A stretch of 64,000 bases of DNA from Cyanobium sp. AMD-g (GCF_024346395.1 NZ_JAGQCW010000006.1:1-64000), one strand, 5' to 3'; positions 44,348-54,237 are shown, counted from the stretch's first letter. Numbers and translations are program-made. Notes: generated from the sequence alone by a model not told the origin.

Positions 44348-45982
44348 TCACTTTTCGTAGACACTTGAGGCCGCAGCGGTGAGCAGCAGGGCGCGCTGCC
44401 TGGCACGGGTCAGGGCGGTGTAGAGCAGGCGGCCATCCTGGGATCCGCCGCTGGGCAGCAGCACGATCACCTCGTCGGCTTCGCTGCCCTGGGCCTTGTG
44501 CACCGTCAGGGCCAAGGCGGGCTCGGCCGCCCCAGCCAGCTGGCCGGGATGGATCCAGAGCAGCTCCCCCTCACCATCGCCGAACAGCAGCCGCGCCGAC
44601 GGCCCCGGTCCGCCCACGAGCAGCCCCACATCCCCGTTGGCCAGATCCAGTTCCGGCAGGTTGCGGCGGCAGAGCACGGGGGTGCCCGGCGGCAGATCCT
44701 GCAGGACGCCGTCCAGTCGTCCCCCCAGCAGGCTCCGATGGATCGCCTCCAGCCCCCAGGGGCCCTGGCGCTGGGGGGCCATCACCAGCAGCCGGTCGCG
44801 CTCGGCGAGCAGTGCGTGGCCGCCTTGACCGGTTCCCGTTCCTGGCCGGCAGTTTGCCGCCAGCCCCGCCAGGGAGGCCTGGTGGCGGCGCAGCCGCTCC
44901 AGCAGCTCCGGTGGCAGGGTCCGGGGGGAGCCATGACGCCACTGCAGGTTGTCGGAGGGCTCCAGGGCCTTGAGCAGCGGCAGGATGGAGGCGATCGGGT
45001 TGGTGGTGACGGCGCCGGTGGCCAGGCCCTGGCGCAGGGCGCTGGCCACCGCGGCAATCGCCCCGGCGTTGCGGTAGGTGGTGGTCAGGGTGATGGCGGC
45101 GGCTCCGAGCTGGTCCCGGTGCTCGGGCCGTTGCAGCTCCTGGAGCACGGCCCCCGGCGCGATCGGCGGCAGCTGGCCCGGGTCGCCCACCAGCACCAGC
45201 CGGCAGCTGCCGGGCAGGGCCTCCAGCAGGGCGGCCATCAGGCCCAGGTCCAGCATCGACACCTCATCCACCACCAGCAGGTCGAGCTCGAGGGGGCGGC
45301 CGCGGTGACGGCCGAACCGGTCGCCGCGGCTCTCCAGCAGCCGGTGCAGGGTCGTGCAGGGAATGGTGCCCCCGGTGGCGGCCCGCAGGCGGCCCGCCGC
45401 CTTACCGGTGGGTGCCGCCAGGTGCAGGCGGCCGCCCGGCTCCGCGGCCCGGACGGCCGCGATCATGGCGGCCACCGTGCTGGTCTTGCCGGTGCCGGGA
45501 CCCCCTTCCAGCAGCACCAGTCCGTGGTTCAGCACCGCGGCCACCGCCTGCCGCTGGCGCCCATCGAGGGCCGCCAGCTCGGGAAGACCCTCGGCCCCGG
45601 CCATCGCCCCAGAAGCCGGTGGTTTCAGGCTGCCGGAACGGGAGATCAGGGCCTCGATCACCTCCTGCCGCTGCCGTTGCCAGCGGCGCCACTGCAGCCG
45701 TCCCGCCTCCAGGGCCAGGGGGCCGTCCGGATCCCTGCAGAGCGGACTGTCGGCCACGGCTCTGCCGTGGCCCTCCGGCCAGGACGCTTCGCTGACGCCG
45801 GCCGGTGCCGGTCCGTTCAGATCCAGCTCCAGTTCCCCCCGTGCCAGGGCGGCGGTGAGGGCGTGAATCAGCTCGCCGATCAGGGGATCACAGTGGCTGC
45901 CGTAGAGACGCGGCAGGGCTTCGGCCAGGCTGGGGCCGAGGGCCGCCACCCAGGGCTGGGGGGTGGGGCTGGGATCCCTCAT
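44348..45982 (-). CDS. recD: RecD, helicase subunit of exonuclease V
   Basis: Protein of 544 residues from the ATG at 45982, which overlaps the recB stop (ATGA). The helicase motifs are complete: EGGPGTGKTSTVAAMIAAVR (Walker A), LLVVDEVSMLDLGLMAALLE, LVGDPGQLPPIAPGAVLQEL, TYRNAGAIAA and, near the end, ALTVHKAQGSEADEVIVLLP and TALTRARQRALLL. RecD is the 5'-3' helicase that drives RecBCD and gives Chi-dependent regulation. Length is slightly shorter than in E. coli (608). It is the last gene of the operon. Confidence 0.93.
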   Translation of the reverse strand: MRDPSPTPQPWVAALGPSLAEALPRLYGSHCDPLIGELIHALTAALARGELELDLNGPAPAGVSEASWPEGHGRAVADSPLCRDPDGPLALEAGRLQWRRWQRQRQEVIEALISRSGSLKPPASGAMAGAEGLPELAALDGRQRQAVAAVLNHGLVLLEGGPGTGKTSTVAAMIAAVRAAEPGGRLHLAAPTGKAAGRLRAATGGTIPCTTLHRLLESRGDRFGRHRGRPLELDLLVVDEVSMLDLGLMAALLEALPGSCRLVLVGDPGQLPPIAPGAVLQELQRPEHRDQLGAAAITLTTTYRNAGAIAAVASALRQGLATGAVTTNPIASILPLLKALEPSDNLQWRHGSPRTLPPELLERLRRHQASLAGLAANCRPGTGTGQGGHALLAERDRLLVMAPQRQGPWGLEAIHRSLLGGRLDGVLQDLPPGTPVLCRRNLPELDLANGDVGLLVGGPGPSARLLFGDGEGELLWIHPGQLAGAAEPALALTVHKAQGSEADEVIVLLPSGGSQDGRLLYTALTRARQRALLLTAAASSVYEK

Positions 45983-48900
45983 CGCGACCCCGCTGCGATA
46001 CCGGCTGCAGCGTGGCCGCCCAGGGCGCCGTCGAGGGCGAGCACCCGGGCCAGGGGCGGCCGTTCCACGAACAGGCCCGGCACCGCTCCGGGCAGGGCCC
46101 GCGCCCCTGTTTCGCCGGGGGCGCCGCGCAGGAAGACGTAGGCATAGCCCCCCAGATGGCGCTCCGGCGCGTAGTCCGGCAGGCGCCAGCCCAGGTAGCG
46201 GTGCAGGGCCACCAGATAGAGGTGGGCCTGGAGGGGGTAGTGGCTGTGGGCCATCAGGGCGGCCATCGCCTCCTGGCCGTAGTGGCGGGGGCCACAGGCC
46301 AGGGGGCGGCCCTCGCTGTCCCGCCGGCCCAGCCAGTTGCTCTTCCAGTCGGCCACCCACCAGCGCTCCTGTCCGTCGGCCCCCGTGGCGGTGAAGATCA
46401 GGTCGATGGAACCGGTGAGGAAGCCGCGGCTGGCCACCGGCAGGGCCGCCACCGTGGCGGCATAGGCGGCCCCGAAGGCGCCGCCGGGGTGGTCGGCGAA
46501 GGCCGCCGCTAGGCCCGCGGCCCTGGCGAAGCCGAGGGTGAGATCGAAGTTCATCTCGTTCAGCCGGCGCTCCGGCCCCAGGTCGGCCACCCGCAGGGAC
46601 CCCAGCTCGGCGCCGAAGGGGGTGAGGCGCACCAGCTCCAGTCCCTGCAGCAGCGGCTCCAGCGGGTCCGCCTCCAGGCCGGCCCGGCGCAGCTCCCGCT
46701 CCACCAGCTCCCGGTTGGCCGCCGCGTCGGTGGGACGGCGATAGTCCAGCTGCTCCAGCATCCGGTGCAGGCAGTCGCCGGCGGCCGCACCGCGGGCGAA
46801 ACCGGCCAAGGGGCCCTGCTCGGGCCACAGGCCGTCCCCAGCCTCCGGGGCCTCCTCGGCGGGGCTGGGATCACTGGTGTCCCGGCCTTCGTCGAGGGCC
46901 GCCACCGACACCGGGGTGCCGTGGACAGCGCGGGTCCAGGCGGTGTAGCTGCTGCGGCCCCAGGCCGTGTCCAGGCGGCGCAGGGGCACGGGGCCGCAGC
47001 CCAGGGCGGCGATCGCCTCCGGGGGCTGGGTCCGGCGGAGACGGCTGGGCGGCTGCGTGGGGGGCTGGCGCAGATCCAGCTCCAGCGAACGCTGGGTGAT
47101 CTCCTGCCGCAGCCGCGCCTGCCAGTCGTCGTCGCCCAGGGCCGCGGCAGAGTCCCCATCCTCGGGATCGGGCAGGGGCTCGCCGGCAAACAGCCAGGGG
47201 AACAGGGGGTTGGCCTGCTGCCCCTTCGCCGGTGCCCAGGCCAGCACCAGCAGGTGCTGGGCGCGGGTGACGGCCACGTAGGCCAGCCGCTCCCGTTCGG
47301 CCCGTTCGGCCTGCCGCTGCTGGCGGAGTGCCTGCCATCCCTGGCCCCAGGAGGGGCGCAGGTGAAGGTCGAGGTGGGACGCGGCGCTGCCGGGCGGCTG
47401 CCAGCGGATCCCTGGCCCGTGCCGGCCCGATGGAGCGGTGCCGGCCGCCTCCCAGAGATAGGGGCAGACCACCACGGGAAACTCCAGGCCCTTGCTGCGG
47501 TGCACCGTGATCACCGTGACCGCCTCGTCCACCTTGTCGCTGTGGGCCTGGTGGGACTCCGGGATGGTTCCGGACGCCCGGCTCTGGTCCAGCCGCAGCC
47601 GCCGCAGCCAGTCGGCGGCGGCCTCCAGGGCGAGGTGCTCCACGTGCAGCCGTTCCTGCAGCAGTTCGGCCACCTGTTGCAGATCCGCCAGCAACCGGCC
47701 GCCGGCGCTCAGTCGGGCCAGACCTTCGCCGTCCACCAGCTGGGAGAGCACCCCGAGCGGTCCCTGATCGGGCAGATCCCTGGCCAGGGCCTGAAGCCGT
47801 CCGGCCAGCTCACTCCATGCGCCCGGCTCGGCGGCGGCGATCCGCTCGGCCGACCAGGCGAGCAGGGGGGAGGCGGCCAGCAGCCGCAGACGGTTGGGAT
47901 CGGCCGGATCGGCGAGGGCATCCAGCAGCCGCTGCAGGGCGGTGGCTGCCGGACTGGCGAACACATCGGCCTTGCTCACCAGCCGGCTGGCGATGCCCTG
48001 GCGCTCCAGGGCGCTGCGCTGCTGCTCCGCCTGGTGGTGGTTGTGGACCAGCAGGGCGATGTCGCCGGCCCGGAGGGGGCGGGCGGGCTGGCCGTCGCCC
48101 GCCACCAGGGCGGGGGCCTCCTCCAGCAGCTCCGCGACGGCCCCGGCCACCTGGTCGGGCAGCAGGCTCTCCAGCGCGCTCTTGCTGGGCAGGGGGGCCC
48201 CGGCCGTCCGCTCACTGCCAAGCCAGAGCAGGCGCACCGGGGCCATGCCGTCGGGGCCGCGGCGCCGGGATCGGGCCTGCACCTCCGGCACCGGCAGCAA
48301 GGAGCGGGGCAAGCCCGCCGGGGCCATCAGCCTGTTGAGGCCATCGATCAGTGCCGGGCTGGAGCGCCGGTTCTCCTGCAGGGCGAGCACGCGGGCGGCG
48401 CTGCGGCGGGCCCGCCGGTAGGTGTCCAGGTCGCCGCCACGGAAGCGGTAGATGGCCTGCTTGGGATCGCCCACCATCACCAGCAGGTGGGCGTCATCGG
48501 CGAAGGCCAGCCGCAGGATGCGCCATTGGACGGGGTCGGTGTCCTGGAACTCGTCGATCAGGGCCGCCCGGTACCGCTCCCCCACCGCCCGCAGCAGGGG
48601 CGTGGCCGCCGTGGCCTCCGGGCCCGGGTCGAGCCCCTCGAGCAGCTGGGCGAAGCCGATGCTGCCGCTGCGTGCCCGCCGCCGGGCCAGCTCGGCCCGT
48701 CCCCAGTGGCAGCCATGCAGCAGCACCGCTTCGGCCGGACCCTCCCGCAGGGCGGCCACCGCCTGCAGCAGGTCCGGGCAGGGCAGCCGGATGTCCCGCT
48801 CGGGGCCCTCCACCGATCGGGCCACCCGGCAGAAGGTTTGGGGGTGGAAGTACCCCTCCAGCTCCTTCTCGGTGCGGACGGCGGCGTAACTGCCGCCGTC

Positions 48901-49776
48901 GTCCTGGCCGGCGAGCCAGGCTTCGACCCTGCCGCAGTGGTCGGTTGTGGGCCTGGGGGCATAGGGAGTGAGTCTGCTGGCGCCGGCGGCGCGCCACTCG
49001 CCGGCGGCGTTCCGGAAGGCCTGATCCAGGTCCTGGCCCTGGGCCGCCCAGGCCTGCTTGAAGTTTCTCCAGGGCTGGTGCCACAGCGTCTCCTGCTGCT
49101 CCACCAGCGGCCGTTCCAGGCTCAGGCCATCGGGCAGGGGCTCAAGGACCAGGCCGGGGTCCCCGTCGAGCAGCTGCAACAGGCGCTCCAGATCGTCCAG
49201 GCCGGCAGCCGTCGCCAGCCCCTCCACCAAATGCAGGGGAAGGGCCAGCACCTGCTGTTGCCAGTAATCGTGAGCGACCTGGCGCACCAGTTCACCGGCA
49301 TCGGTCTCCACCGTCAGGTCGGGGGGCCGGGCGGCCTCCATGGCCTGGCGCCGCAGCGTGCGCTGGCAGAAGCCATGGATGGTGGTGATGTCGGCGGCGT
49401 CGAGCTCCTCAAGGGCCAGCAGCAGCAGGCCCTGCACCGTGCCCCGGGCTCCGGCCTCGCCCGGCTGGCGCTCCAGCCACTCCTCCAGCACGGGATCGGG
49501 TGTCCGCCAGCCGGGGGGGGGCTGGAGGCCAGTGAGGGCCTCCTGGATCCGACGGCCGATGCGGTCGCGCAGTTCCGCCGCCGCCGCGTTGGTGTAGGTC
49601 ACCACCAGCAGCTGCCGTAGCCCCAGCCGCCGCTCGGCCAGGAGCCGCAGCACCAGGTGGGCCAGGGCGAAGGTCTTGCCGGTGCCGGCGCTGGCCTCCA
49701 GCAGCAGCACGCCGTCATCAAGAGAGACGGCATTGGCATCGAAGCTTTCGGGGGATGGGGCCTCGATGGTGGTCAT
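45979..49776 (-). CDS. recB: RecB, helicase-nuclease subunit of exonuclease V
   Basis: Protein of 1265 residues. The UvrD-type helicase has LLEASAGTGKTFALAHLVLR (Walker A), ALIDEFQDTDPVQWRIL (motif II), GDPKQAIYRFRGGD (motif III) and TVHRSKGLEFPVVVCP (motif V), and VAVTRAQHLLVLAW. The C-terminal nuclease shows FLTGSIDLIF followed by WVADWKSNWLG, the Asp/Lys active site. Length is near that of E. coli (1180). It digests and unwinds double-strand ends with RecC and RecD and then loads RecA. Start overlaps the recC stop by four bases. Active residues are present. Confidence 0.93.
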   Translation of the reverse strand: MTTIEAPSPESFDANAVSLDDGVLLLEASAGTGKTFALAHLVLRLLAERRLGLRQLLVVTYTNAAAAELRDRIGRRIQEALTGLQPPPGWRTPDPVLEEWLERQPGEAGARGTVQGLLLLALEELDAADITTIHGFCQRTLRRQAMEAARPPDLTVETDAGELVRQVAHDYWQQQVLALPLHLVEGLATAAGLDDLERLLQLLDGDPGLVLEPLPDGLSLERPLVEQQETLWHQPWRNFKQAWAAQGQDLDQAFRNAAGEWRAAGASRLTPYAPRPTTDHCGRVEAWLAGQDDGGSYAAVRTEKELEGYFHPQTFCRVARSVEGPERDIRLPCPDLLQAVAALREGPAEAVLLHGCHWGRAELARRRARSGSIGFAQLLEGLDPGPEATAATPLLRAVGERYRAALIDEFQDTDPVQWRILRLAFADDAHLLVMVGDPKQAIYRFRGGDLDTYRRARRSAARVLALQENRRSSPALIDGLNRLMAPAGLPRSLLPVPEVQARSRRRGPDGMAPVRLLWLGSERTAGAPLPSKSALESLLPDQVAGAVAELLEEAPALVAGDGQPARPLRAGDIALLVHNHHQAEQQRSALERQGIASRLVSKADVFASPAATALQRLLDALADPADPNRLRLLAASPLLAWSAERIAAAEPGAWSELAGRLQALARDLPDQGPLGVLSQLVDGEGLARLSAGGRLLADLQQVAELLQERLHVEHLALEAAADWLRRLRLDQSRASGTIPESHQAHSDKVDEAVTVITVHRSKGLEFPVVVCPYLWEAAGTAPSGRHGPGIRWQPPGSAASHLDLHLRPSWGQGWQALRQQRQAERAERERLAYVAVTRAQHLLVLAWAPAKGQQANPLFPWLFAGEPLPDPEDGDSAAALGDDDWQARLRQEITQRSLELDLRQPPTQPPSRLRRTQPPEAIAALGCGPVPLRRLDTAWGRSSYTAWTRAVHGTPVSVAALDEGRDTSDPSPAEEAPEAGDGLWPEQGPLAGFARGAAAGDCLHRMLEQLDYRRPTDAAANRELVERELRRAGLEADPLEPLLQGLELVRLTPFGAELGSLRVADLGPERRLNEMNFDLTLGFARAAGLAAAFADHPGGAFGAAYAATVAALPVASRGFLTGSIDLIFTATGADGQERWWVADWKSNWLGRRDSEGRPLACGPRHYGQEAMAALMAHSHYPLQAHLYLVALHRYLGWRLPDYAPERHLGGYAYVFLRGAPGETGARALPGAVPGLFVERPPLARVLALDGALGGHAAAGIAAGSR

Positions 49777-52700
49777 GGTCCCCCCTCCGCCGCCAGCAGG
49801 GGGGAGTACAGGGCGTCAGCCAGTTCCAGCAGCTCCGGTGTCAGCAGGGCGTCCGCCGGCAGGCGGGCACCGAAGCAGGCCTCCATCTCGGCCCGTTCCC
49901 GCTCACCGCTGTGGAAGCTGGAACCCTCCCAGGTGCCGGCGGCCTTGATCCGCCCCTGGCCGGGTCGCTGGCGCTCGCCCAGCACGTAGCTCCAGCCCGT
50001 TTCCGGGGGCACCGGCCAGCCCTGGCGGCGCCAGTCGCGCTGCAGGCCGGCCAGCCGTTCAAGTTCGTCGCGGGCGGCCTGGGGTGCCGGTGCCCTGACC
50101 TCCAGGGCCGGGGCAAAGACGTCGCCATCGCGGGCGATCAGCACGCCGCGGGCTGGAGCCTCGGCTGTCGTGGCGCCTCCGGCCGCGGCGGCTGCGAGCA
50201 GCAGCTGCAGCCACAGCTCCAGCCGGTGGCCGACGCGGGCCCGGGCCGTGTGCACCAGCACCACCGTCTCGCCGCGCCAGGCGACCGGGGCCTGCCAGGG
50301 GCCCCACTGGTGGCTGACCTGCCTGGGGGGGCCGAGGCGCTCCATGGCCGCCGCCAGGCTCGACCAGCGTCGTTGCAGCAGGCCCGCTTCCAGGTCACCC
50401 GCCGCCCTCGGGGGCAGCAGAGCCTCCCCGCGGTGCCAGTCGAGCCAGTCTTCCGCCGTGCCCGTTTCTGCGTCACCGGGGTCGCCGTCGCAGCGCTGCA
50501 ACCTCCCCCGCAGCAGGGCGGAACGCTCCCGCTCCCCCAGGGACAGGGCCTCCAGGTCGTCGAGGCGCCGGTCCCATTCGCCGGGCCGCAGGCCCAGGGA
50601 TCGCAGCCAGTGGGTCTGGGGGGCCGCCAGCCAGTCCCGCAGGTCGCTGAAGGCGTCGGTGTCTGGGTCGATGGGGGCCTCCAGGGGGCTTGGCCCCCCC
50701 AGCAGGGGCGCCGGCGGCGGCGGTGGATCACCGCTGAGGTGGCGCACCGCCTCCAGCAGGCGCCGATCGCAACTGGGGGCCTCCCGTCCGGCGGCGGGCA
50801 GGAAGTTGCGCCGGTCGAGGGGGTTGGCGGCGTGCTCCACCTGCAGACGCGCCATGGCCTCAGGGCCCACCTGGCCGGCCAGCCATTGCAGCCACTGGCC
50901 CACCGGGCCGGAGGGGGGCAGGGAGGCACCGGTCCGGTCGTCGCGGCAGCTCCAGCTGAGCAGCAGGTGGTCCCGGGCGGAGAGCAGGGCCTCCATCAGG
51001 ACATAGCGGTCCTGGTCGGCGGGGTGGGGATCGCCGAGCTGGCGCTGGCCCTCCATCAGGTGGAAGGCGGGACGGTCGCCCGGCCGTGGAAACAGGCCCG
51101 CCTCCAGCCCCATGAGCACGATCACCCGGTACGGGATGGCCCGCATCGGTTCGAGGGCGCTGATCGTCAGGGCGCCACTGCGATGGCCGAAGCGGCCGCT
51201 TTCGGCCCCGAGCAGCTCCCGCAGCACGGCCGCCACCACCGGGGCTTCCAGGGCCAGCGGACAGCTGCCGGCGGTGGTCTGCCAGGTGTCGATCGCCCCC
51301 ATCAGCTCCGGCCGTTCGCCCGCGGCCTCGCCCCCTTCGCCGAAGAGGTCGTCGATCAGCCGGCGCAGCCGTTCCACCCAGGTGGTCACAGCACCGCCGC
51401 GACGCAGCTCCCCCAGCCAGTGGCGCAGACGGCCAAGCAGATGCAGCCAGCGTCCACTCAGTTCCAGGGGCACGCCCCCGTCCCAGGGGGCGGTGTCCCC
51501 CGGCGCCAGGCCCACGCCCACGGGCAGCACCAGGCCGAGCAGCAGACGGTCGATCGCCCAGGCCAGGCTGTGGCAGGGCCCGTCCTTCTCCTGGCCGTCG
51601 AGGCCCCAACGGAAGCCCGCCTCCTGCAAGGCCTCCACCAGGCGGGCCGCCTCCCTGGCCTCAAGGCCGAAACGGTCCAGCAGGGGCGGGCAACCCAGCA
51701 GGGTCTCCAGCCCGGAGGCGGTCAGGCGGGTGCCGGCGAGCTCCAGCAGCAGCAGCAAGGTGCTGCCGAGACCAGCACCTTCCTCCTGGCTGCGGTCGGT
51801 CAGTCGCCAGGGGAGGTCCACCCCCGTGGCGTGGCGATCGCCGAACACCGAAGCCACCAGGGGGGCGAATCCGTTGATGTCCGGCGTCATCACCAGGATG
51901 TCGCGTGGTTCAAGGCTGGGGTCGGCCGCCAGCAGCTGCAGCAGGCGGTCGCGCACGATCTGCACCTGCCGCAGTCGGCCAGGGCAGGCATGGAACTCCA
52001 GAGAGCGATCCTGCGGATCCACCTGCAGGGCAGGAATCCGGCTGGCGTCAGCCAGCTGGTCCTGCAGCTGGGCCAGCAAGGGGGCCGGCCCGGTGCCGCT
52101 GGCCGCCGCAAAGAAGAGATCCTTCTCCTGCTCCTCCCCCAGCTGGGCCTCGCCGGTGCCCTCCAGCAGCTGCTGGAATTCCCCCCCCAGGCGGCCGAAG
52201 CGGGCTTCCAGGCCCGGGGCCTCCAGCAGCCAGGCGGCCTCGAGCGGCTGATGCAGGGCCAGGGCATCACTGAGCTGGCGGCGGCGCTCACCGCAGCGTT
52301 GCCAGAGATCGCGGCAGGGGGTGAGCAGGTAGAGGTCCACCGAGCGATGCAGGCTCAGGGCCTGAAGCAGCTGCACCTGGATCGGCGCCATGCTGCTGAG
52401 GCCGAAGAGCCGCAGGGGGGTGCCGCGTGCTTCTTCGGAGAGCTCGCCACACCGCAGCCGGCCGACCAGCTCCTGCACCCGGCGGCCGAACGGTTCCTGG
52501 CCCAGCGCCTGGCGCAGGGAGCGGTAGAGCAGGGGCTGCCAGCATTGGGTTGCTGGCAGGGACCGGCCGCTGGCGTCGATCGCCTGCCCCGCCTCCCAGG
52601 CGCCCAGCAGCTCCGGCCGGTAGAGGGCGTAGTCATCGAAGGCATCGGCGATGGCGCGCCCCAGCTGCCAGTGGCCCAGCTCCAGCTGGTCGCCGCCGCC

Positions 52701-53072
52701 CCGTTCCGCCAGCCAGTGACGCAGCGGTCCCCCCTCCGGCGCAGCGGCCACCGCCGGCAGCAGGTCGAGCAGCGGCCAGACCAGCTGGTCGGCGCGCCAG
52801 GGATCGGGCGTGCCGCCACCGGCCCCGGTGTCCGCCGGGGCCAGCAACTGCTCCACCAGCTGGCGCAGATGGCTGCCCGGGAAAGGAAAGCGCAGGTTGG
52901 CGGCGATACCGCCCAGGTGCTCGGCCAACTGCTCCCCGAGCCAGCGGCTGGTGGGCCAGGTGTTGACCACCACCTGCACCTGCTCGAAAGGATCGGGCGG
53001 CTGCAGGCGCAGCTGGGTGGCCAGCACGCGTGCCAGCAGTTCCGCCCGGTTGCTGCGAAAGACCGTCAGCAA
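49773..53072 (-). CDS. recC: RecC, Chi-recognition subunit of exonuclease V
   Basis: Protein of 1099 residues; the first codon TTG at 53072 gives LLTVFRSNRAELLARVL, the right family opening. WPTSRWLGEQLAEHLGGIAA and LRFPFPGSHLRQLVEQL match RecC N-terminal blocks, and DILVMTPDINGFAPLVASVF, LPWRLTDRS and later WSYVLGERQR match the inactivated helicase and nuclease folds. RecC holds the complex together and reads Chi. It lies ten bases after the phosphoesterase stop and overlaps recB. RecBCD is patchy in cyanobacteria, so a full set here is informative. Confidence 0.92.
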   Translation of the reverse strand: MLTVFRSNRAELLARVLATQLRLQPPDPFEQVQVVVNTWPTSRWLGEQLAEHLGGIAANLRFPFPGSHLRQLVEQLLAPADTGAGGGTPDPWRADQLVWPLLDLLPAVAAAPEGGPLRHWLAERGGGDQLELGHWQLGRAIADAFDDYALYRPELLGAWEAGQAIDASGRSLPATQCWQPLLYRSLRQALGQEPFGRRVQELVGRLRCGELSEEARGTPLRLFGLSSMAPIQVQLLQALSLHRSVDLYLLTPCRDLWQRCGERRRQLSDALALHQPLEAAWLLEAPGLEARFGRLGGEFQQLLEGTGEAQLGEEQEKDLFFAAASGTGPAPLLAQLQDQLADASRIPALQVDPQDRSLEFHACPGRLRQVQIVRDRLLQLLAADPSLEPRDILVMTPDINGFAPLVASVFGDRHATGVDLPWRLTDRSQEEGAGLGSTLLLLLELAGTRLTASGLETLLGCPPLLDRFGLEAREAARLVEALQEAGFRWGLDGQEKDGPCHSLAWAIDRLLLGLVLPVGVGLAPGDTAPWDGGVPLELSGRWLHLLGRLRHWLGELRRGGAVTTWVERLRRLIDDLFGEGGEAAGERPELMGAIDTWQTTAGSCPLALEAPVVAAVLRELLGAESGRFGHRSGALTISALEPMRAIPYRVIVLMGLEAGLFPRPGDRPAFHLMEGQRQLGDPHPADQDRYVLMEALLSARDHLLLSWSCRDDRTGASLPPSGPVGQWLQWLAGQVGPEAMARLQVEHAANPLDRRNFLPAAGREAPSCDRRLLEAVRHLSGDPPPPPAPLLGGPSPLEAPIDPDTDAFSDLRDWLAAPQTHWLRSLGLRPGEWDRRLDDLEALSLGERERSALLRGRLQRCDGDPGDAETGTAEDWLDWHRGEALLPPRAAGDLEAGLLQRRWSSLAAAMERLGPPRQVSHQWGPWQAPVAWRGETVVLVHTARARVGHRLELWLQLLLAAAAAGGATTAEAPARGVLIARDGDVFAPALEVRAPAPQAARDELERLAGLQRDWRRQGWPVPPETGWSYVLGERQRPGQGRIKAAGTWEGSSFHSGERERAEMEACFGARLPADALLTPELLELADALYSPLLAAEGGP

Positions 53073-53082
53073 GGGGCCGGGC

Positions 53083-53757
53083 TCAGAGGACGCAGCTCAG
53101 GGCTGAGCCATGGACGAGGGCGGGCAAGTGTCTGGCTGTCGCAGGTCGACCGCTGACCTGTCGCGTCTCCTGGGTTTCGGGGCAGTAGGCCGTGAGGTCT
53201 CCGCCGTAGCAGGCACCGGTGTCGAGCAGGACGATCGATCCAAGTCTGCGTAGGCTGGGCCCGGGAGTGTGGCCGACGATCACCTCGCCGAAGCGGTTGT
53301 CGTAGGCCTGCCAGAAGGCCAGTCGGACGTTGAGGTCGGGCTGCCAGGTGCGCGGGTCGAAGCCGGCATGGGTGGCCACCCAGCCCTGACCCCAGTAGGC
53401 GAGGGGCAGCTGGTCGAGCCGGTCGCGCCAGAGGCGGCAGCGGGCCGCTCCCAGCTGGCGGAAGGTGTCGTTGCCGTTCAGGTCGGGGTGGCTGGTGGGG
53501 GCCAGGCCATGGTCGAGCCGGGTGACCAGATCCCGTTCATGGTTGCCCTTGAGCCACACGGCGCGACCGCGGCGCACCAGGTCCCAGACCAGCTCCATGG
53601 AGGCTTCGATGCCGGAGCCGCGGTTGATCACATCGCCGCAGAACACCAGCCGGTCGTCAGGGGGCAGCTGGGCCAGCAGCCATTGCAAAGCGTCCGCGCA
53701 GCCATGCACATCCCCGATCACCCAGTGGCGCGGAGGACGTTGGTCCGGGAACGTCAT
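53083..53757 (-). CDS. Calcineurin-like metallophosphoesterase
   Basis: Protein of 224 residues from the ATG at 53757; a longer frame up to 53808 is unlikely. Motifs of the PPP-type phosphatases: VIGDVHGCADALQWLLAQLP, VFCGDVINRGSGI, LKGNHERDLV and a final VGHTPGPSLR with His, binding two metals. It resembles bacterial bis(5'-nucleosyl)-tetraphosphatase/protein-phosphatase-like enzymes. Substrate may be a phosphoprotein or Ap4A. It stands ten bases upstream of recC, so it may be cotranscribed with the rec genes. Confidence 0.87.
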   Translation of the reverse strand: MTFPDQRPPRHWVIGDVHGCADALQWLLAQLPPDDRLVFCGDVINRGSGIEASMELVWDLVRRGRAVWLKGNHERDLVTRLDHGLAPTSHPDLNGNDTFRQLGAARCRLWRDRLDQLPLAYWGQGWVATHAGFDPRTWQPDLNVRLAFWQAYDNRFGEVIVGHTPGPSLRRLGSIVLLDTGACYGGDLTAYCPETQETRQVSGRPATARHLPALVHGSALSCVL

Positions 53758-53864
53758 CAAGAAGGAAGCTTCCTCCCAAGTGTTGCCCTTGAAGTGGGCT
53801 TCTGTCACCCCCGCCGGCTCCGGCAGGGCTCCAGCGCTGATACGGTGCGCCCGCGGGGCACCCC

Positions 53865-53870
53865 AGGAGG
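53865..53870 (+). promoter_or_regulatory. Strong Shine-Dalgarno site
   Basis: AGGAGG precedes ATG 53880 by nine bases. It is one of the few textbook ribosome binding sites in the window and fixes the start of the small gene. A possible -10 lies in GATACGG near 53840. Confidence 0.7.
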
Positions 53871-53879
53871 CAACGGGCG

Positions 53880-54224
53880 ATGGATCTCAAGGATCTGCCG
53901 GTCACGCAGCGCGTCAATGCCCTGGTGAAGGCCCTGGACGGGGCCAAACGCACCAATGAGGCCCTGGCCCGCTGCAGTGATGGCGACGCGATGCTGGATG
54001 TGCTGCTGGATGCCTCCGCCCGGCTGGGGCTGGGCCTGACCCGATGGGAACTGGAGAACACGCCACCGATCCGGGACTGGATCTGGTGGAAGAACAAGGA
54101 AGCGCCCCTGACCATCGGCGACAGCAAGCCGCGTTACCAGCAGGACGGCGGTCAGGGCAGGCCGCGCCCTGAGAGCCCATCCGATGGCGAGCCGCCCAGG
54201 CGGCGCTTCCTGGGTCTGTTCTGA
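53880..54224 (+). CDS. Conserved small protein, faint Nif11-like pattern
   Basis: Protein of 114 residues started by a strong ribosome site. The helical part (TQRVNALVKALDGAKRTNEA, then LARCSDGDAMLDVLLDASAR and LGLGLTRWEL) has the spacing of a Nif11 domain, though sequence identity is low. It continues with an aromatic patch (TPPIRDWIWWKNKEA) and a Pro/Arg-rich tail ending RRRFLGLF. Cyanobacterial proteins of this form are common and uncharacterised. It is divergent from the phosphoesterase gene and convergent with ycf54. Confidence 0.6.
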   Translation: MDLKDLPVTQRVNALVKALDGAKRTNEALARCSDGDAMLDVLLDASARLGLGLTRWELENTPPIRDWIWWKNKEAPLTIGDSKPRYQQDGGQGRPRPESPSDGEPPRRRFLGLF

Positions 54225-54237
54225 GGGGCCGCGCTGA

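Noticed and set aside
44146-44382. Small + strand ORF in the gap before recD
   Set aside because: Arg/Gly-rich, runs into recD antisense, no ribosome site or domain.
46765-49620. A 951-codon open frame on the + strand
   Set aside because: It is antisense to recB, has no family motif, and is Gln/Gly/Ala/Arg-rich as expected from a high-GC shadow frame.
49755-53156. An 1133-codon open frame on the + strand
   Set aside because: Antisense to recC with low-complexity Gln/Gly/Ala composition and no recognisable domain.
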